A stretch of 64,000 nucleotides of DNA from Mycobacterium sp. 141 (GCF_000382405.1 NZ_KB908265.1:1-64000), one strand, 5' to 3'. Positions 8,120-19,306 are shown, numbered from the stretch's first letter. Numbers and translations: made by a program. The notes: generated by a model not told the origin, from the sequence alone.

Positions 8120-8182
8120 CGCGCAAAGACCGGCGCGACACGCCGGGCCGCCTCGGGCCACTGGGGATTACCTGGGCTTACC

Positions 8183-8974
8183 GTGAAGGTCGTGTTGGAT
8201 CTGGAACCACGGGGCCCACTGCCTGCGGAGATTTACCGGCGACGTAGGGCGCTGGCCATCGGGATCGGGGTGGTCGTCGTCGCGGTGGTCATCGCGATCG
8301 TCGCGGTGGTCCTGAGCAACAGCTCGGGCACTGAATCCAAGTCCGCGGAACAATCGACCCCTGCCCCCACCCCGACGGCCGCCGCGCCGACCCCGTTGCC
8401 GGGGGAGACCCCCGGGGTCAAGACGCCGGTGCAGCCGCCGGCGCAGCACGCTCCGGCTCCGACGGCGACCCCGACCGCGGCAGTCACGCCGCCGCCGGTG
8501 CTCAAGGAAGGCGACGATTGCCCGGATTCGACTCTGGCTGTCAAGGGCATCACCAGCCAGCCGGAGTACGTGGTCGGTGATCAGCCGAAGTTCACCATGG
8601 TCGTCACCAACATCGGCCTCGTGGCCTGCAAGCGTGACGTCGGGGCAGCCGTCCTCGCCGCCTACGTCTACTCGCTGGACAACACGCGACTGTGGTCGAA
8701 TCTCGACTGTGCGCCGTCCAACGAAACCCTGGTCAAGACCTTCAACCCGGGCGAGCAGGTCACCACGGAGGTGACCTGGACCGCGATGAGTTCGGCACCC
8801 CAATGCCCGCTGCCGCGGCAGCCCATCGGGCCGGGCACCTACAACTTGATGGTGCAGTTGGGCAATCTGAGATCGGCGCCCGTGCCGTTCATCCTGTCGC
8901 CCGCGAACCCGCCGCAACCGGCCGACGGCGCTCCGCCGGCTCCTGCTGCTCCCGCTCCGGAGCCGGGTAACTGA
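8183..8974 (+). CDS. Rv3587c-like membrane-anchored Pro-rich protein
   Basis: A 263-residue protein with a short cytoplasmic N-terminus, one membrane helix (about residues 25-47, IGIGVVVVAVVIAIVAVVL) and a Pro/Thr/Ala-rich linker (residues 55-108). An extracytoplasmic domain of about 125 residues carries three to four cysteines (DDCPD, LVACKRDVG, LDCAPS, APQCPLP). A Pro/Ala tail ends the protein. Size, layout and position between canB and disA match M. tuberculosis Rv3587c. Function unknown; the exported domain probably lies in the cell envelope. Start is GTG 8183. Confidence 0.75.
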   Translation: MKVVLDLEPRGPLPAEIYRRRRALAIGIGVVVVAVVIAIVAVVLSNSSGTESKSAEQSTPAPTPTAAAPTPLPGETPGVKTPVQPPAQHAPAPTATPTAAVTPPPVLKEGDDCPDSTLAVKGITSQPEYVVGDQPKFTMVVTNIGLVACKRDVGAAVLAAYVYSLDNTRLWSNLDCAPSNETLVKTFNPGEQVTTEVTWTAMSSAPQCPLPRQPIGPGTYNLMVQLGNLRSAPVPFILSPANPPQPADGAPPAPAAPAPEPGN

Positions 8975-8979
8975 TCCGT

Positions 8980-10098
8980 TCAGGCCAGCCGGTCGGCGAT
9001 CGTCGACTCGGCTAGCACGGACAGTCCCTCCCGGATGTGGCGGGCCCACATCGACCCGATGCCTTCCACCGACTGCAGATCGTCGGCACTGGCGGCCAGC
9101 AGCCCCTGTAGCGACCCGAACGAGCGAACCAGCAGATCGACGTGGGCGAACTGGAGTCGCGGGATGCCGGCCATGGCCCGGTAGCCGCGCGAACTCATCG
9201 CAGAATCCTGCGCCTCTGCCGTCGACGGATACCCGAAGACCCGCGCCAGCGTGGTGAAGTCCAGCAGCTCGCTGTCGGTCAGCGCATCGAGATCTTCCAG
9301 GGTGGCGCTGACCTGTGCGGCCGTCGGCGGGTCCGGATTGGCGTGGTAGTCCCGCACGATCAGTTCCCGGGCCGTGTCGTTGTCGCCGACGAGCTCGTCG
9401 AGCTGCAGCTTGAGCTGGCGTCCGTCGGTACCGAGTTCGACGACGTCGGCGTCGATCTCGAGGCTGATGCGACGCACCATCTCGAGGCGCTGCACCACCG
9501 TCATGACATCGCGCAACGTCACGAAGTCCTCGATCTCGGCCGTGGAGAGCTGCTTGCTGACCTCGTCGAGCCGGCCCTTGTAGCGCTCCAGGGTGGCGAC
9601 GGTCTGGTTGGCGCGCGACAAGATGGTCGCCGACTCGGGGACGACATGCCGTTCCCCGGCCACATAGACCGTCACGATGCTCATCGAATGGCTGACCGAC
9701 ACCACCGGGTAGCCGGTCTGGATCGCCGCGCGCTCGGCCGAGCGGTGCCGCGTACCGGACTCGTCGGTCGGGATCGACGGGTCGGGCACCAGCTGCACGT
9801 TGGCCCGCAGGATGTGGCTCGCGTCGCTGGACAGCACGACCGCGCCGTCCATCTTCGACAGCTCGCGCAGCCGGGTCGGCGCATAGCGGATGTCGAGCTC
9901 GAACCCGCCGTCGCAGATGGCCTCCACGCTGTCGTCGTAGCCCAGCACTATCAGTGCGCCCGTTTTGCCACGCAGGATGCGCTCCAGACCGTCGCGCAGT
10001 GGCGTGCCGGGTGCCAGCCTGCCCAAAGTCTCGCGCAGCGTCGGACGGGCCAGCTGTACCACGTTGTGGCCCGCCCGGACAGTGGACTTCACGGCCAT
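8980..10098 (-). CDS. disA: Diadenylate cyclase DisA (c-di-AMP synthase)
   Basis: A 372-residue enzyme that makes cyclic di-AMP from two ATP and also scans DNA. The DAC domain is at residues 1-150 with signatures MDGAVVL (DGA) and [10 protein letters not shown] (RHR). A helical spine follows, and the C-terminal helix-hairpin-helix region is [20 protein letters not shown]. It is the main c-di-AMP synthase in mycobacteria. It sits 8 bases downstream of radA on the same strand, the conserved pairing in which RadA is known to modulate DisA. ATG 10098 has a strong AGGAGG upstream. Confidence 0.95.
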   Translation of the reverse strand: MAVKSTVRAGHNVVQLARPTLRETLGRLAPGTPLRDGLERILRGKTGALIVLGYDDSVEAICDGGFELDIRYAPTRLRELSKMDGAVVLSSDASHILRANVQLVPDPSIPTDESGTRHRSAERAAIQTGYPVVSVSHSMSIVTVYVAGERHVVPESATILSRANQTVATLERYKGRLDEVSKQLSTAEIEDFVTLRDVMTVVQRLEMVRRISLEIDADVVELGTDGRQLKLQLDELVGDNDTARELIVRDYHANPDPPTAAQVSATLEDLDALTDSELLDFTTLARVFGYPSTAEAQDSAMSSRGYRAMAGIPRLQFAHVDLLVRSFGSLQGLLAASADDLQSVEGIGSMWARHIREGLSVLAESTIADRLA

Positions 10099-10106
10099 CG
10101 GTCCTC

Positions 10107-11513
10107 CTAGGATCGGCCGTTATTCTCCGCGATCTCCCGGACCGCCCGCAATGCGGTCCCGATGTTGTCGGCAGCGATGACCCGCATCCCGGCTGGTGTG
10201 TCCGTGATCCCGGGTGGCACGACCGCGGTGTTGAAGCCCAGTCGGGCGGCCTCTGCCAGCCTGCGATCCAGCCCGTTGACCCGGCGGAGATCACCGGCCA
10301 GGCCAACCTCACCGATGGCGACCACGTCCATCGGCAGCGGTAACTGATAGCAAGACGACATGATGGCCATCGCGACCGCCAGATCAGCCGACGGGTCGGT
10401 CAACCGCATGCCCCCGACGGTCGCCACGTACAGGTCGCTGCGCGCGAGCGGAAGGGCGCTGTGGCGCTCCAGCACTGCGCTGATCATCGCGGCGCGGGCC
10501 GAGTCGATACCGCTGACTGTCCGCCGCGGCGGGCCTTCTGTCGGGTTCGACAGGGCCTGAACCTCTCCGATCATCGGGCGCTTGCCGTCGAGCGTGACGG
10601 TCACCGCGGTGCCGGGGACGGGCGCGGTGCGCTGATCCAGGAACAGCCCCGACGGGTCGCTGACGCATTCGATTCCGTTGTCGTGCATCAGGAAACAGCC
10701 GACCTCGTCGGCGGCGCCGAACCGGTTCTTGACCCCGCGCACGATCCGCAGCGACGATGCGCGGTCACCCTCGAAGTGCAGCACGACGTCGACCAGATGC
10801 TCGAGCGATCGCGGCCCGGCGATGGCACCCTCCTTGGTGACATGACCCACCAGGATGAGAGCCACCGAATGCCCCTCGGCGGTCGATTTCGCGTAACTGG
10901 TCAGCGCCGTCGTCACCGCCCGCACCTGCGTCACCCCGCCGGTCACGCCGTCCACTTCGGTGGTGGACATGGTCTGCACCGAATCGATCACCACGAGGCT
11001 CGGGCGCACCTGGTCGATGTGGCCCAGCGCGATCTGCAGATCGGACTCGGCCGCCAGGTACAGCTCGTCGTGAGTGCAGCCGGTGCGCTCGGCCCGTAGC
11101 CGGATCTGTCCGGCGGACTCCTCCCCGGACACGTAGAGGACGCGGCGGCCCTCGTGTGCCCAGCGGTTGGCCACCTCGAGCAGCAGCGTGGATTTGCCGA
11201 TTCCCGGATCGCCGGACAGCAGCGTTACCGACCCCGCGACCAGCCCGCCGCCCAGTACGCGGTCGAGCTCGCTGACCCCGGTCGGGCAGTGCCGGGTAGC
11301 GCCGGGATCGATGGCGGTGATCGGTACGGCAGGGGAGGCCGGTGCTACCGAGCGACGGGCCGCTGCACCGCCCCGGTTACCCGGGAAAGCCAGCACGGCA
11401 ACCTCATCGACGGTGCCCCAGGTGCCGCAGTTCGCGCAGCGTCCAACCCATTTCGGGGTGATGTGCGCACATTCCGAGCACCGGTATTGCGAACGTGCTT
11501 TCGAACCGGCCAC
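10107..11513 (-). CDS. radA: DNA repair protein RadA
   Basis: A 468-residue RecA-like branch-migration protein. It has an N-terminal C4 zinc finger (YRCSEC and GRCANCGTW), Walker A in [13 protein letters not shown], the RadA signature [12 protein letters not shown] and a C-terminal Lon-like domain. RadA drives branch migration of recombination intermediates. The length is standard. The start codon is GTG 11513. Its stop is 8 bases from the disA start, and the two are almost certainly co-transcribed. Confidence 0.95.
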   Translation of the reverse strand: MAGSKARSQYRCSECAHITPKWVGRCANCGTWGTVDEVAVLAFPGNRGGAAARRSVAPASPAVPITAIDPGATRHCPTGVSELDRVLGGGLVAGSVTLLSGDPGIGKSTLLLEVANRWAHEGRRVLYVSGEESAGQIRLRAERTGCTHDELYLAAESDLQIALGHIDQVRPSLVVIDSVQTMSTTEVDGVTGGVTQVRAVTTALTSYAKSTAEGHSVALILVGHVTKEGAIAGPRSLEHLVDVVLHFEGDRASSLRIVRGVKNRFGAADEVGCFLMHDNGIECVSDPSGLFLDQRTAPVPGTAVTVTLDGKRPMIGEVQALSNPTEGPPRRTVSGIDSARAAMISAVLERHSALPLARSDLYVATVGGMRLTDPSADLAVAMAIMSSCYQLPLPMDVVAIGEVGLAGDLRRVNGLDRRLAEAARLGFNTAVVPPGITDTPAGMRVIAADNIGTALRAVREIAENNGRS

Positions 11514-11568
11514 GCCGTGACATTAGCGGCTGTCACCGACATCTGTCGGTAGCCCAGCGGCGAAGAAC

Positions 11569-12150
11569 CTAGTGGTGTTCGCCCGATTCGCCCGCGGCCT
11601 GATCGGCGTCGCCGGTCGCGTCGCGGCGCGGTTGGTCGCCCGCCGAGATCGGAACGGCCACGGTGGTCGCACCACGTTCGAAGTTGAACGTGAAGTTGTA
11701 CAGCAGGCCGTTGGTGATCGGCTTGGTCAGGGTCACCTTGGCGGTGACGGCGTCGGCCGCCTCGACCTTCTCCAGCGGCGCGGTCTGCCCGTCGGGTTCA
11801 CCCACCACCAGCACGCCGTTGGCCGGCACAGTGGTGTCGCCGGTCAGTGCCACGTCGCCGATGTCGGAGGTGATCGACGTCAACTTGTTGTCGTCGTCGG
11901 CCGACCCGTTTGCCGCCACGAACAGCAGCTCGGCCGGCGAACCCGGTTGGACGTAGTCGGTCTGCTGCGGCGCCCGCAGGTGGACGTTACGCAATGAGAC
12001 CTGGCCGGCCTGGGCGTTGACGCCGTTGACCGCCGGTTCCTGGGTGGCCGTCTGGGAGACCTGCCCGGCACCACACGCGGTGAGGGCGGCTGCGGCGGCC
12101 AGGCCGCACGCGGCCACGCCGACCGAGGCACGCAATGTGAAGCGGTTCAC
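11569..12150 (-). CDS. lpqE: Lipoprotein LpqE
   Basis: A 193-residue lipoprotein with signal peptide and lipobox LTAC at about residue 25. The mature domain has a beta-rich pattern ([32 protein letters not shown]). The position between radA and carD corresponds to M. tuberculosis Rv3584 lpqE. The domain resembles periplasmic copper-chaperone (PCuAC-like) proteins in outline, but I do not see the expected Met/His metal motif, so a copper role is not supported. The tail is rich in Asp/Gly/Ala and ends GEHH. The GTG start at 12150 has GGAGG upstream. Confidence 0.8.
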   Translation of the reverse strand: MNRFTLRASVGVAACGLAAAAALTACGAGQVSQTATQEPAVNGVNAQAGQVSLRNVHLRAPQQTDYVQPGSPAELLFVAANGSADDDNKLTSITSDIGDVALTGDTTVPANGVLVVGEPDGQTAPLEKVEAADAVTAKVTLTKPITNGLLYNFTFNFERGATTVAVPISAGDQPRRDATGDADQAAGESGEHH

Positions 12151-12344
12151 TCAAGCCTCCTGAAATGGGTCGCCATACTTCGACTATGCAGAGTAGTAGG
12201 TGGAGGTCGCGGGCGGAACCGCGAGGGTTGAGAACACCCGAATCGGGTGGCGCAGTGGCGGTTTGGTTGCACGATTTCGTCACTCTGTCAACCCCTACCC
12301 TTCACCTTCGGTGCCCCTGACCTGCGCTGTTGGTCGGCGTGTGA

Positions 12345-12878
<534 letters not shown>

Positions 12879-12882
12879 CGGC

Positions 12883-13587
12883 GTGGTGAAAACGGTAGCC
12901 GTCGTCCCTGCCGCGGGCTCGGGTGAGCGGTTAGGTGCGGGTAGGCCAAAGGCCTTCGTCAAATTGGGCGGTAAGCCCCTGCTGGAGCATGCTCTCCTCG
13001 GTTTGCGCGCGTCAGGGGTGGTCGATGATGTTGTCGTCGCAGTCCCGCCTGCGCTGACCGATCAGGCCAAGCTGATCTTCGGCGGAGCGGCCGAGATCGT
13101 GGCGGGCGGTGCCGACCGTACCGAGTCGGTCCGGCTGGCGCTGGAGGCCGTGGGCGATGCTGAATTCGTGCTGGTACACGACGCGGCCAGGGCTTTGACC
13201 CCGGCCGCGTTGATCGTCCGTGTCGTACGAGCGCTCGAGGCCGGGCACAGTGCCGTCGTCCCGGGTCTGCCGCTGACCGACACCATCAAGGCGGTCGACG
13301 CCAACGGTGTGGTGCTCGGCACGCCGGAGCGGGCTGGTCTGCGCGCGGTGCAGACGCCCCAGGGCTTCCACACCGATGTGCTGCGCCGCGCCTACCGACA
13401 GGCGCCTCGGTCTAATTCGCTCCAGGCGCCTGCCGGTGGTCTCACCGACGACGCCTCGCTTGTCGAGCGGACCGGAACGCCGGTGCAGATCGTCGACGGC
13501 GACCCGGTGGCGTTCAAGATCACCACCCCCATGGATCTGCTGCTGGCGCAAGCCCTGCTGGCGCGTGGCGGATCGGTCGGAGCGTGA
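12883..13587 (+). CDS. ispD: 2-C-methyl-D-erythritol 4-phosphate cytidylyltransferase IspD
   Basis: A 234-residue cytidylyltransferase of the non-mevalonate (MEP) isoprenoid pathway; it joins CTP with MEP. The N-terminal nucleotide motif is [18 protein letters not shown]. Other signatures are [19 protein letters not shown] and [14 protein letters not shown]. The start is GTG 12883, immediately followed by a second in-frame GTG at 12886, four bases after carD. ispF overlaps its stop by four bases, so carD-ispD-ispF are probably translated from one message. Confidence 0.95.
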   Translation: MVKTVAVVPAAGSGERLGAGRPKAFVKLGGKPLLEHALLGLRASGVVDDVVVAVPPALTDQAKLIFGGAAEIVAGGADRTESVRLALEAVGDAEFVLVHDAARALTPAALIVRVVRALEAGHSAVVPGLPLTDTIKAVDANGVVLGTPERAGLRAVQTPQGFHTDVLRRAYRQAPRSNSLQAPAGGLTDDASLVERTGTPVQIVDGDPVAFKITTPMDLLLAQALLARGGSVGA

Positions 13588-14072
13588 CGATTCCACGGGT
13601 CGGGTTGGGCACCGATGTTCATCCCATCGAGCCGGGGCGGCCCTGCTGGCTGCTGGGGCTGTTTTTCGACGGTGCCGACGGCTGTGCCGGACACTCCGAC
13701 GGTGACGTCGCTGCGCACGCCCTGTGTGATGCGCTGTTGAGCGCGGCCGGGCTCGGAGATGTCGGCGCGGTGTTCGGTACCGACCAGCCGCAGTGGCGTG
13801 GTGTGAGTGGCGGGGACATGCTGCGGTATGTGCGCGGTTTGCTGGCCGACGCCGGCTTCACGGTGGGCAACGCGGCGGTCCAGGTGATCGGCAACCGGCC
13901 CAAGGTCGGGCCGCGCCGTGACGAGGCCCAGCGGGTGCTGGGCGAGCTGGTGGGGGCACCGGTCTCGGTTTCGGCCACCACCACCGACGGTCTCGGGTTG
14001 ACCGGCCGTGGTGAGGGTCTGGCCGCCATTGCCACCGCTCTTGTGTTTTCTGCTCCTCGAGTGCGCGGGTAG
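13584..14072 (+). CDS. ispF: 2-C-methyl-D-erythritol 2,4-cyclodiphosphate synthase IspF
   Basis: A 162-residue trimeric zinc enzyme of the MEP pathway. It has the metal ligands in GTDVHP (D-x-H), the [16 protein letters not shown] segment and the CDP-binding [15 protein letters not shown]. It cyclises CDP-ME 2-phosphate with release of CMP. The GTG start overlaps the ispD stop (GTGA). The length is standard. cysS follows 34 bases later. Confidence 0.95.
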   Translation: MTIPRVGLGTDVHPIEPGRPCWLLGLFFDGADGCAGHSDGDVAAHALCDALLSAAGLGDVGAVFGTDQPQWRGVSGGDMLRYVRGLLADAGFTVGNAAVQVIGNRPKVGPRRDEAQRVLGELVGAPVSVSATTTDGLGLTGRGEGLAAIATALVFSAPRVRG

Positions 14073-14106
14073 GTCCCAGCTGAAGAGGCCGGTAAGCTGG
14101 CGCGTC

Positions 14107-15513
14107 GTGACCGACCGTGCCGGGCTCCGGCTGTACGACACCATGGCTGGTGCCGTACGTGATTTCGTGCCGTTGCGCCCAGGGCACGCCTCCATCTACC
14201 TGTGCGGTGCCACAGTGCAGGGCCTGCCCCACATCGGGCATGTCCGCAGTGGCGTTGCCTTCGACGTCTTACGACGCTGGCTCGCCGCCAACGGCTATGA
14301 CGTCGCCTTCATCCGCAACGTCACCGACATCGATGACAAGATCCTCAACAAGGCCGCCGACGCCGGCCGGCCGTGGTGGGAGTGGGCGGCGACCTTCGAG
14401 CGTGCGTTCACCGCTGCCTACGACGCGCTGGGGGTGTTGCCGCCGTCGGCCGAGCCCCGCGCCACCGGGCACATCACCCAGATGGTCGAGCTCATCGAGC
14501 GATTGGTCGACAAGGGCCATGCCTATGCCGCTGATGGCGACGTGTACTTCAACGTGCTGAGCCTGCCGGACTACGGCAAGCTGTCGGGCCACCGTATCGA
14601 CGACGTGCATCAGGGCGAGGGTGTCGCGACCGGCAAACGCGATCAGCGCGACTTCACCCTGTGGAAGGGTGCCAAGCCCGGTGAGCCGTCCTGGCCGACG
14701 CCTTTCGGCCGCGGCCGTCCCGGTTGGCACACCGAATGCGTCGCGATGTGCGAGGCCTATCTCGGTGCGGAGTTCGACATTCACGCAGGCGGAATGGACC
14801 TGGTGTTCCCGCACCACGAGAACGAGATCGCCCAGGCCAACGCCGCCGGGGATGGTTTTGCGCGGTACTGGCTGCACAACGGCTGGGTTACCATGGGTGG
14901 CGAGAAGATGAGCAAATCGCTCGGCAACGTCTTGGCGATTCCCGCTGTGCTGCAACGGGTTCGGGCTGCTGAGCTGCGGTACTACCTGGGCAGCGCACAC
15001 TACCGGTCGATGCTCGAGTTCTCCGAGACGGCGCTACAGGACGCAGTCAAGGCCTACTGCGGTATCGAGGATTTCCTGCACCGCGTGCGCAACCGGGTCG
15101 GCATGGTGACCGTCGGCGAGTGGACACCGAAATTCGCAGCCGCGCTCGATGACGACCTCGCGGTGCCGATCGCGCTCGCCGAAGTGCACGCCGCGCGCGC
15201 CGAGGGCAACCGGGCGTTGGACGCCGGCGATCACGACGGCGCGATAGCCCAAGCCCGGGCCATCCGGGCGATGACGAGCATCCTCGGCTGCGATCCGCTC
15301 GACGAACGGTGGGAGTCGCGCGACGAGACGTCGGCCGCACTTGCCGCAGTCGACGTCCTGGTGCAATGGGCATTGACAAGCCGGACCGAAGCGCGGGAAC
15401 GGCGGGACTGGGACGCCGCCGACGCGATCCGGGATCGCCTGAAGGAGGCCGGTATCGAGGTCACCGATACCTCCGACGGCCCCCAGTGGTCGCTGTTGGA
15501 CGGGACGAAATAA
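14107..15513 (+). CDS. cysS: Cysteinyl-tRNA synthetase CysS
   Basis: A 468-residue class I aminoacyl-tRNA synthetase. The HIGH motif is in LPHIGHVRS, and KMSKS is present exactly ([11 protein letters not shown]). Zinc ligands include the Cys in YLCGATVQG, Cys near [10 protein letters not shown] and the His in FPHHENE. The C-terminal helical DALR-like domain ends in [14 protein letters not shown]. The GTG at 14107 gives the length known for M. tuberculosis CysS1. The stop (TAA) is followed immediately by a short leader frame and the methyltransferase gene. Confidence 0.95.
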   Translation: MTDRAGLRLYDTMAGAVRDFVPLRPGHASIYLCGATVQGLPHIGHVRSGVAFDVLRRWLAANGYDVAFIRNVTDIDDKILNKAADAGRPWWEWAATFERAFTAAYDALGVLPPSAEPRATGHITQMVELIERLVDKGHAYAADGDVYFNVLSLPDYGKLSGHRIDDVHQGEGVATGKRDQRDFTLWKGAKPGEPSWPTPFGRGRPGWHTECVAMCEAYLGAEFDIHAGGMDLVFPHHENEIAQANAAGDGFARYWLHNGWVTMGGEKMSKSLGNVLAIPAVLQRVRAAELRYYLGSAHYRSMLEFSETALQDAVKAYCGIEDFLHRVRNRVGMVTVGEWTPKFAAALDDDLAVPIALAEVHAARAEGNRALDAGDHDGAIAQARAIRAMTSILGCDPLDERWESRDETSAALAAVDVLVQWALTSRTEARERRDWDAADAIRDRLKEAGIEVTDTSDGPQWSLLDGTK

Positions 15514-15546
15514 ATGGCTGGGCGAGCGAAGCGACGGGGAAAATAA
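15514..15546 (+). CDS. 10-codon leader frame coupled to the methyltransferase gene
   Basis: Directly after the cysS stop an ATG opens [10 protein letters not shown] and ends in TAA at 15544-15546, whose last A is the first base of the next gene's ATG (TAATG). Its peptide echoes the MAGNSQRRG start of the downstream protein, and the DNA around both starts is similar. This suggests a small tandem duplication of the start region. It may act only as a translation-coupling leader. Expression is not shown. Confidence 0.35.
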   Translation: MAGRAKRRGK

Positions 15547-16487
15547 TGGCCGGCAATTCGCAGCGACGGGGCGCCATCCGCAAGGCGGGTACGAAGAAGG
15601 GCCCGACCGTCGGGTCCGGCGGGGTACGCCGCCGTGGGCTCGAGGGACGAGGGGCGACGCCGCCCGCCCACCAGCGGCCCAACCACCCGGCTGCCAAAAA
15701 AGCCGCGAAGGCGGCCCGCCAGCAGCAGGGCCGGCACAAGAAGACCGATGACACCGAGCTGGTGCTTGGCCGCAATCCGGTGGTGGAATGCCTCCGCGCG
15801 AAAGTCCCGGCCACCGCGCTGTTCATCGCGCTGGGCACCGAGGCGGACGAGCGGCTGACCGAATCCGTGCAGATGGCTGCGGACCGCGGGATTTCCATCC
15901 TGGAGGTGCCGCGCACCGACCTCGACCGGATGAGTTCCAATGGGCTGCACCAGGGGTTGGCCCTGCAGGTTCCGCCGTACGTCTATGCCCATCCCGACGA
16001 TCTGTTGGCGACGGCGAAAGCCGAAGGGGCGCCCGCTCTGCTGGTGGCGCTGGACAACATCTCCGACCCACGCAACCTGGGCGCGATCGTACGTTCCGTA
16101 GCCGCTTTCGGGGGGCATGGTGTGGTGATCCCGCAGCGACGCTCCGCATCGGTGACGGCGGTGGCGTGGCGGACGAGCGCGGGGGCCGCGGCCCGGTTGC
16201 GCGTGGCCCGGGCCACGAATCTCACTCGCACACTGACGAGTTGGGCTGACGCCGGCCTGCAGGTGGTGGGTCTGGACGCCGGTGGTGACACCACGCTGGA
16301 TCAACTCGACGGCACCGGGCCCATGGTCGTGGTGGTGGGTTCCGAAGGCAAAGGCTTGTCGCGGCTGGTGCGGGAGACCTGTGACGCGGTGGTGTCCATC
16401 CCGATGGCCGGGCCGACGGAATCGCTGAACGCCTCGGTGGCCGCCGGTGTGGTGCTCGCCGAGATCGCCCGCCAACGCCGCGGCTGA
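15546..16487 (+). CDS. rlmB: 23S rRNA 2'-O-methyltransferase, TrmH/SpoU family (RlmB-type)
   Basis: A 313-residue SPOUT methyltransferase. A basic, disordered N-terminal extension (residues 1-65, rich in Arg/Lys/Gly) precedes the substrate-binding domain ([14 protein letters not shown]). The catalytic domain has the three SpoU motifs: [32 protein letters not shown] and [19 protein letters not shown]. Family members methylate G2251 of 23S rRNA. It corresponds to M. tuberculosis Rv3579c. ATG 15546 overlaps the stop of a ten-codon leader. Target specificity is inferred from the family. Confidence 0.9.
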   Translation: MAGNSQRRGAIRKAGTKKGPTVGSGGVRRRGLEGRGATPPAHQRPNHPAAKKAAKAARQQQGRHKKTDDTELVLGRNPVVECLRAKVPATALFIALGTEADERLTESVQMAADRGISILEVPRTDLDRMSSNGLHQGLALQVPPYVYAHPDDLLATAKAEGAPALLVALDNISDPRNLGAIVRSVAAFGGHGVVIPQRRSASVTAVAWRTSAGAAARLRVARATNLTRTLTSWADAGLQVVGLDAGGDTTLDQLDGTGPMVVVVGSEGKGLSRLVRETCDAVVSIPMAGPTESLNASVAAGVVLAEIARQRRG

Positions 16488-16495
16488 TTTCGAGC

Positions 16496-17731
16496 TCAGA
16501 GCCCGCAGAGGCGCAGCCCGGCCCACAGTCCGAGCACCGCGGCCACCAGTGTCAACGGCACCGTACACAACCCGACGCGGCTGAATTCGTCGAAGCGGGC
16601 CGTCAAGCCATGTTGATGAACTACGTTGCGCCACAGCAGATTCGACAGTGAACCAACGTAGCTGAGGTTCGGCCCGACGTTGACGCCGATCAGCACGGCC
16701 AGCACTGCCGCCGGCCCCGACGCCGCCACCAGTGGCAGCAGCACCAGCACGGCCGGCAGATTGTTGACCAGATTCGCAAGTATCGCCGCCGCCGCCGCGA
16801 AGCCCAGCAGTGCTGGAAGTGAGTTGCCGACGGGCAGCAGCCCACGCATGACGTCGCCGAGACCGTTATGGACAACTGCGTCGACCACCACACCCAGGCA
16901 CAGCACGAACGCGAGAAACGGAACGTTGACCGCGCGTGCGATACCGCGCACGGAGCTACGCCGCTGGATCAGGCTGCGGACACCGAGCACGAGCGCGCCT
17001 GCCAGCGCGGCCCAGGCCGGGGCCAGGTCGAACAACGAGGTGACCACGAAACCCGCCAGCGTCAAACCCAGCACCGCGAGGACGAACACCGGAACTTCGG
17101 GAGGCGGGGGAGTCACCTTGGCTGCGGGGCGGCTCAGCTCGCGACGGAAAAGCCAACGCAATGCGACGAATTCGACCGCGATACCGGCCAGCCACGGCGC
17201 CGCCATGACCGCGCTGAACTGGGTGAAGGACAGCCCGGCCACAGCGAAGGCCAGCAGGTTGGTCAGGTTGGACACAGGAAACACCAACGACGCGGTGTTG
17301 GCCAGGTGCGCTGTGGCGTACGCGTGCGGCCGAGGCGTGATGCCCAGCGTGCGGGCCGTGGTCAGCACCACCGGCGTGAGCAGCACAACGGTCGCGTCGA
17401 GGCTCAGCACTGCGGTGGTGGTGGCGCCGATGAGAAACACGCGGGTGAGCAATCGGCGCGGATCGCCCGTGCTGGCACGGGCCATGAGCGTGCCGGCCGC
17501 GTGGAACAGGCCTTCGTCGTCGCACAGCTGCGCCAGCACCAGCACGGCTGCCAGAAATCCGACCACGGGCAGCAGCCGGTTCATCTCGGCCAGTGCGTCC
17601 TGCGGCGAGATCACTCCGAACGCGATCAACAGTCCGGCCGCCGGAACCGCCACGACCGCCTCGGGCCAGCCTTCCGGCTTCGCGAGTGCGAACACCAGGA
17701 CGAGAGCGAGCAGCAGCAGCGCTAGGCCCAC
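16496..17731 (-). CDS. ArsB/SLC13-type ion transporter (Rv3578-like)
   Basis: A 411-residue membrane protein with about 10-12 hydrophobic segments in two halves, as in the ArsB/NhaD (ion transporter) superfamily. Features include PEAVVAVPAAGLLIAFGVIS, DEGLFHAAG, VVLLTPVVL and the late ANLVNNLPAVLVLLP and GVNVGPNLSYVGSLSNLLWR. Position and type match M. tuberculosis arsB2 (Rv3578). No arsR or arsC lies nearby, so export of arsenite is not supported by context and the ion is unknown. The start is GTG 17731. Confidence 0.75.
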   Translation of the reverse strand: MGLALLLLALVLVFALAKPEGWPEAVVAVPAAGLLIAFGVISPQDALAEMNRLLPVVGFLAAVLVLAQLCDDEGLFHAAGTLMARASTGDPRRLLTRVFLIGATTTAVLSLDATVVLLTPVVLTTARTLGITPRPHAYATAHLANTASLVFPVSNLTNLLAFAVAGLSFTQFSAVMAAPWLAGIAVEFVALRWLFRRELSRPAAKVTPPPPEVPVFVLAVLGLTLAGFVVTSLFDLAPAWAALAGALVLGVRSLIQRRSSVRGIARAVNVPFLAFVLCLGVVVDAVVHNGLGDVMRGLLPVGNSLPALLGFAAAAAILANLVNNLPAVLVLLPLVAASGPAAVLAVLIGVNVGPNLSYVGSLSNLLWRNVVHQHGLTARFDEFSRVGLCTVPLTLVAAVLGLWAGLRLCGL

Positions 17732-17782
17732 GGGTCGGGCCTGCCGGGTTTTCGCCGCATGCTCCCACCCTAGGGGCGATCT

Positions 17783-18031
17783 CTATCCGTAACGGCGGCG
17801 GAACTTCTCCACCTGACCCGCCGAGTCGATGTGGCGCTGCGATCCGGTCCAGAACGGATGGGAGGCCGAGCTGACGTCGACGACGATCAGCGGGTAGGTC
17901 TGGACGCCCGCCGGCGTGGACCATTCGACGGTCCGCTCGCTGGTGGCGGTGGACCGGGTCAGAAATCGGGTGCCGGTCGCAGCGTCCTGGAACACCACCG
18001 GGTGGTAGTCGGGGTGGATGCCGGGTTTCAT
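17783..18031 (-). CDS. rpmE2: Ribosomal protein bL31, zinc-independent type B
   Basis: An 82-residue type-B bL31 ([20 protein letters not shown]). It has no cysteines, whereas the type-A form binds zinc through a CxxC pair. In zinc-starved bacteria such C-minus paralogues replace zinc-holding ribosomal proteins and free zinc. Its ATG overlaps the stop of the upstream CobW-like gene (ATGA), so both are one transcript running left from the Zur-type box at 19253. Confidence 0.93.
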   Translation of the reverse strand: MKPGIHPDYHPVVFQDAATGTRFLTRSTATSERTVEWSTPAGVQTYPLIVVDVSSASHPFWTGSQRHIDSAGQVEKFRRRYG

Positions 18032-19233
18032 CGTGATTCTCCTTCGTGGTGTCCGGGTTGGGCGGTTTCTTCGGCGGGTGTCTCACACGGCTCCTCGTGC
18101 CAGTCACCGAACGGGTCTGGGTAGTGGGCCCAATCCTCGGGATTGCCCAGTTCGTCGTCGGTGAGCAGCGCGCCCCGCAGGCCGTCGAGGATCTCGTCGG
18201 GGCGGGCGCCATACACCAGCACCGCCAGTGAGTTGTGCCGGTCCCCGAACCGCTCGTCCCAGACGACGGCCGCCAGCGCCGCGCGCTGCGGGTCGACATA
18301 GGCGCGCTCGCTGGAATCCATTGCTGCCAGCCACTTTCCAGCGTTGCTGACTCGCATGCCGCCACCCGCGGATTCGATATACATGGCCTCGGCCGGACGG
18401 TTGGCCAACCAGACCCGACCGCGCGTGCGCACCACTCCGTCGAGCAGCAAGTCCAGTACGGCGTGCAGGCGCTGCGGGTGAAACGGTCGTCGTGCGGTGA
18501 ATTCGACGATGCCGACCTCGCCGTCGCGATCCAGCGGCGGTTCGCCCACCAGCAGTGGATCGTGTGGCGCGATGGCGCGACCGCGGGGGCTGTCGGGTTC
18601 GAGGTGGGCCAGCGCCAGCTCGACCCGATCGGGCCCGACCGTCATGCGGGCCCGCGGTGCGAGCCGGCGCAGCACCGCCAGCGTGGTGACATCGGGTTCG
18701 GTGAGCACCAGTACGTCGGCGAGTTCGGCCTGGCCGACCACGACCTGCGCGACGGTGCGTCCGTCGTCGAGTTCGTCCTCGCCGATGGCCTCCGAGACCC
18801 AGGACGCGGTGTCGATACAGGTGACGACGCCTTCGATGCGGACATCGCGTGACGCCGGCCCGTCGATGTAGCCGGGGCCGACGCGCACACGGATATTCTC
18901 GATGGCCCAGCACACCGGTTCGGGTTCGAGCCACTCCATCAACTGCACGACGATCCGCTGGACGTCGCTGCGTCGGTGCAGACGACGCAGCAGCACCAGC
19001 AGGTCGTCGCGGACGGTGCACGAGACACAGCCGTGCGCGAGTTCCAATGGCCAGTCCGATGTTCCGGACGTGGGACCGCCCCGCACGCCGGACGGACCCA
19101 TTGCCACCGTCCGCACCACGACCTGGCCGTCAAAGCGGTGCCGCACCAGCACCGTGCCCGGATTCCGGATCAGCTCCGCGATGACGCTGTCGGTATCGCC
19201 CTGGCCCGCGACCAGCACAACAGGGGTTCGCAC
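18028..19233 (-). CDS. Degenerate CobW/G3E GTPase-like protein (Mrf-like)
   Basis: About 401 residues with G3E/CobW architecture but damaged key motifs. The N-terminal P-loop position reads [12 protein letters not shown] in place of GFLGAGKTT, and the metal-site motif reads [10 protein letters not shown] rather than CxCC. The C-terminal CobW domain is intact ([13 protein letters not shown]). In M. smegmatis a protein of this kind next to the C-minus ribosomal genes, called Mrf, is reported to help recruit the hibernation factor to ribosomes in zinc starvation; I assign that role by context and memory. The GTG at 19233 is favoured because GGAGG lies just upstream; a TTG at 19245 is possible. 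Confidence 0.78.
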   Translation of the reverse strand: MRTPVVLVAGQGDTDSVIAELIRNPGTVLVRHRFDGQVVVRTVAMGPSGVRGGPTSGTSDWPLELAHGCVSCTVRDDLLVLLRRLHRRSDVQRIVVQLMEWLEPEPVCWAIENIRVRVGPGYIDGPASRDVRIEGVVTCIDTASWVSEAIGEDELDDGRTVAQVVVGQAELADVLVLTEPDVTTLAVLRRLAPRARMTVGPDRVELALAHLEPDSPRGRAIAPHDPLLVGEPPLDRDGEVGIVEFTARRPFHPQRLHAVLDLLLDGVVRTRGRVWLANRPAEAMYIESAGGGMRVSNAGKWLAAMDSSERAYVDPQRAALAAVVWDERFGDRHNSLAVLVYGARPDEILDGLRGALLTDDELGNPEDWAHYPDPFGDWHEEPCETPAEETAQPGHHEGESR

Positions 19234-19252
19234 CTCGCCTCCCAACGATTGG

Positions 19253-19274
19253 TGAAAATGATTATCATTATGAT
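19253..19274. promoter_or_regulatory. Zur-type operator between the mrf-like and rpmB2 operons
   Basis: TGAAAATGATTATCATTA contains the perfect 13-base palindrome AATGATTATCATT centred at 19263. It lies in the divergent promoter region between the CobW-like/rpmE2 transcript and the rpmB2-rpmG2-rpsN2-rpsR2 transcript. Zinc-uptake regulator (Zur/FurB) boxes in mycobacteria are AT-rich palindromes of this form, and these genes are known Zur targets. One box could control both directions. Confidence 0.85.
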
Positions 19275-19306
19275 TAAGTCAGGTTACCCCACCACGAAGG
19301 AGGCTC

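Noticed and set aside
8168..10312. A 714-codon reverse-strand frame covering the Rv3587c-like gene, disA and the end of radA
   Set aside because: It is Arg-rich, runs out of frame with disA and radA and opposite to the Rv3587c-like gene, and has no domains; it is a high-GC shadow.
16956..18365. A 469-codon reverse frame overlapping the ArsB-like, rpmE2 and CobW-like genes
   Set aside because: It crosses three recognisable genes in another frame and shows only a shadow of their sequence.
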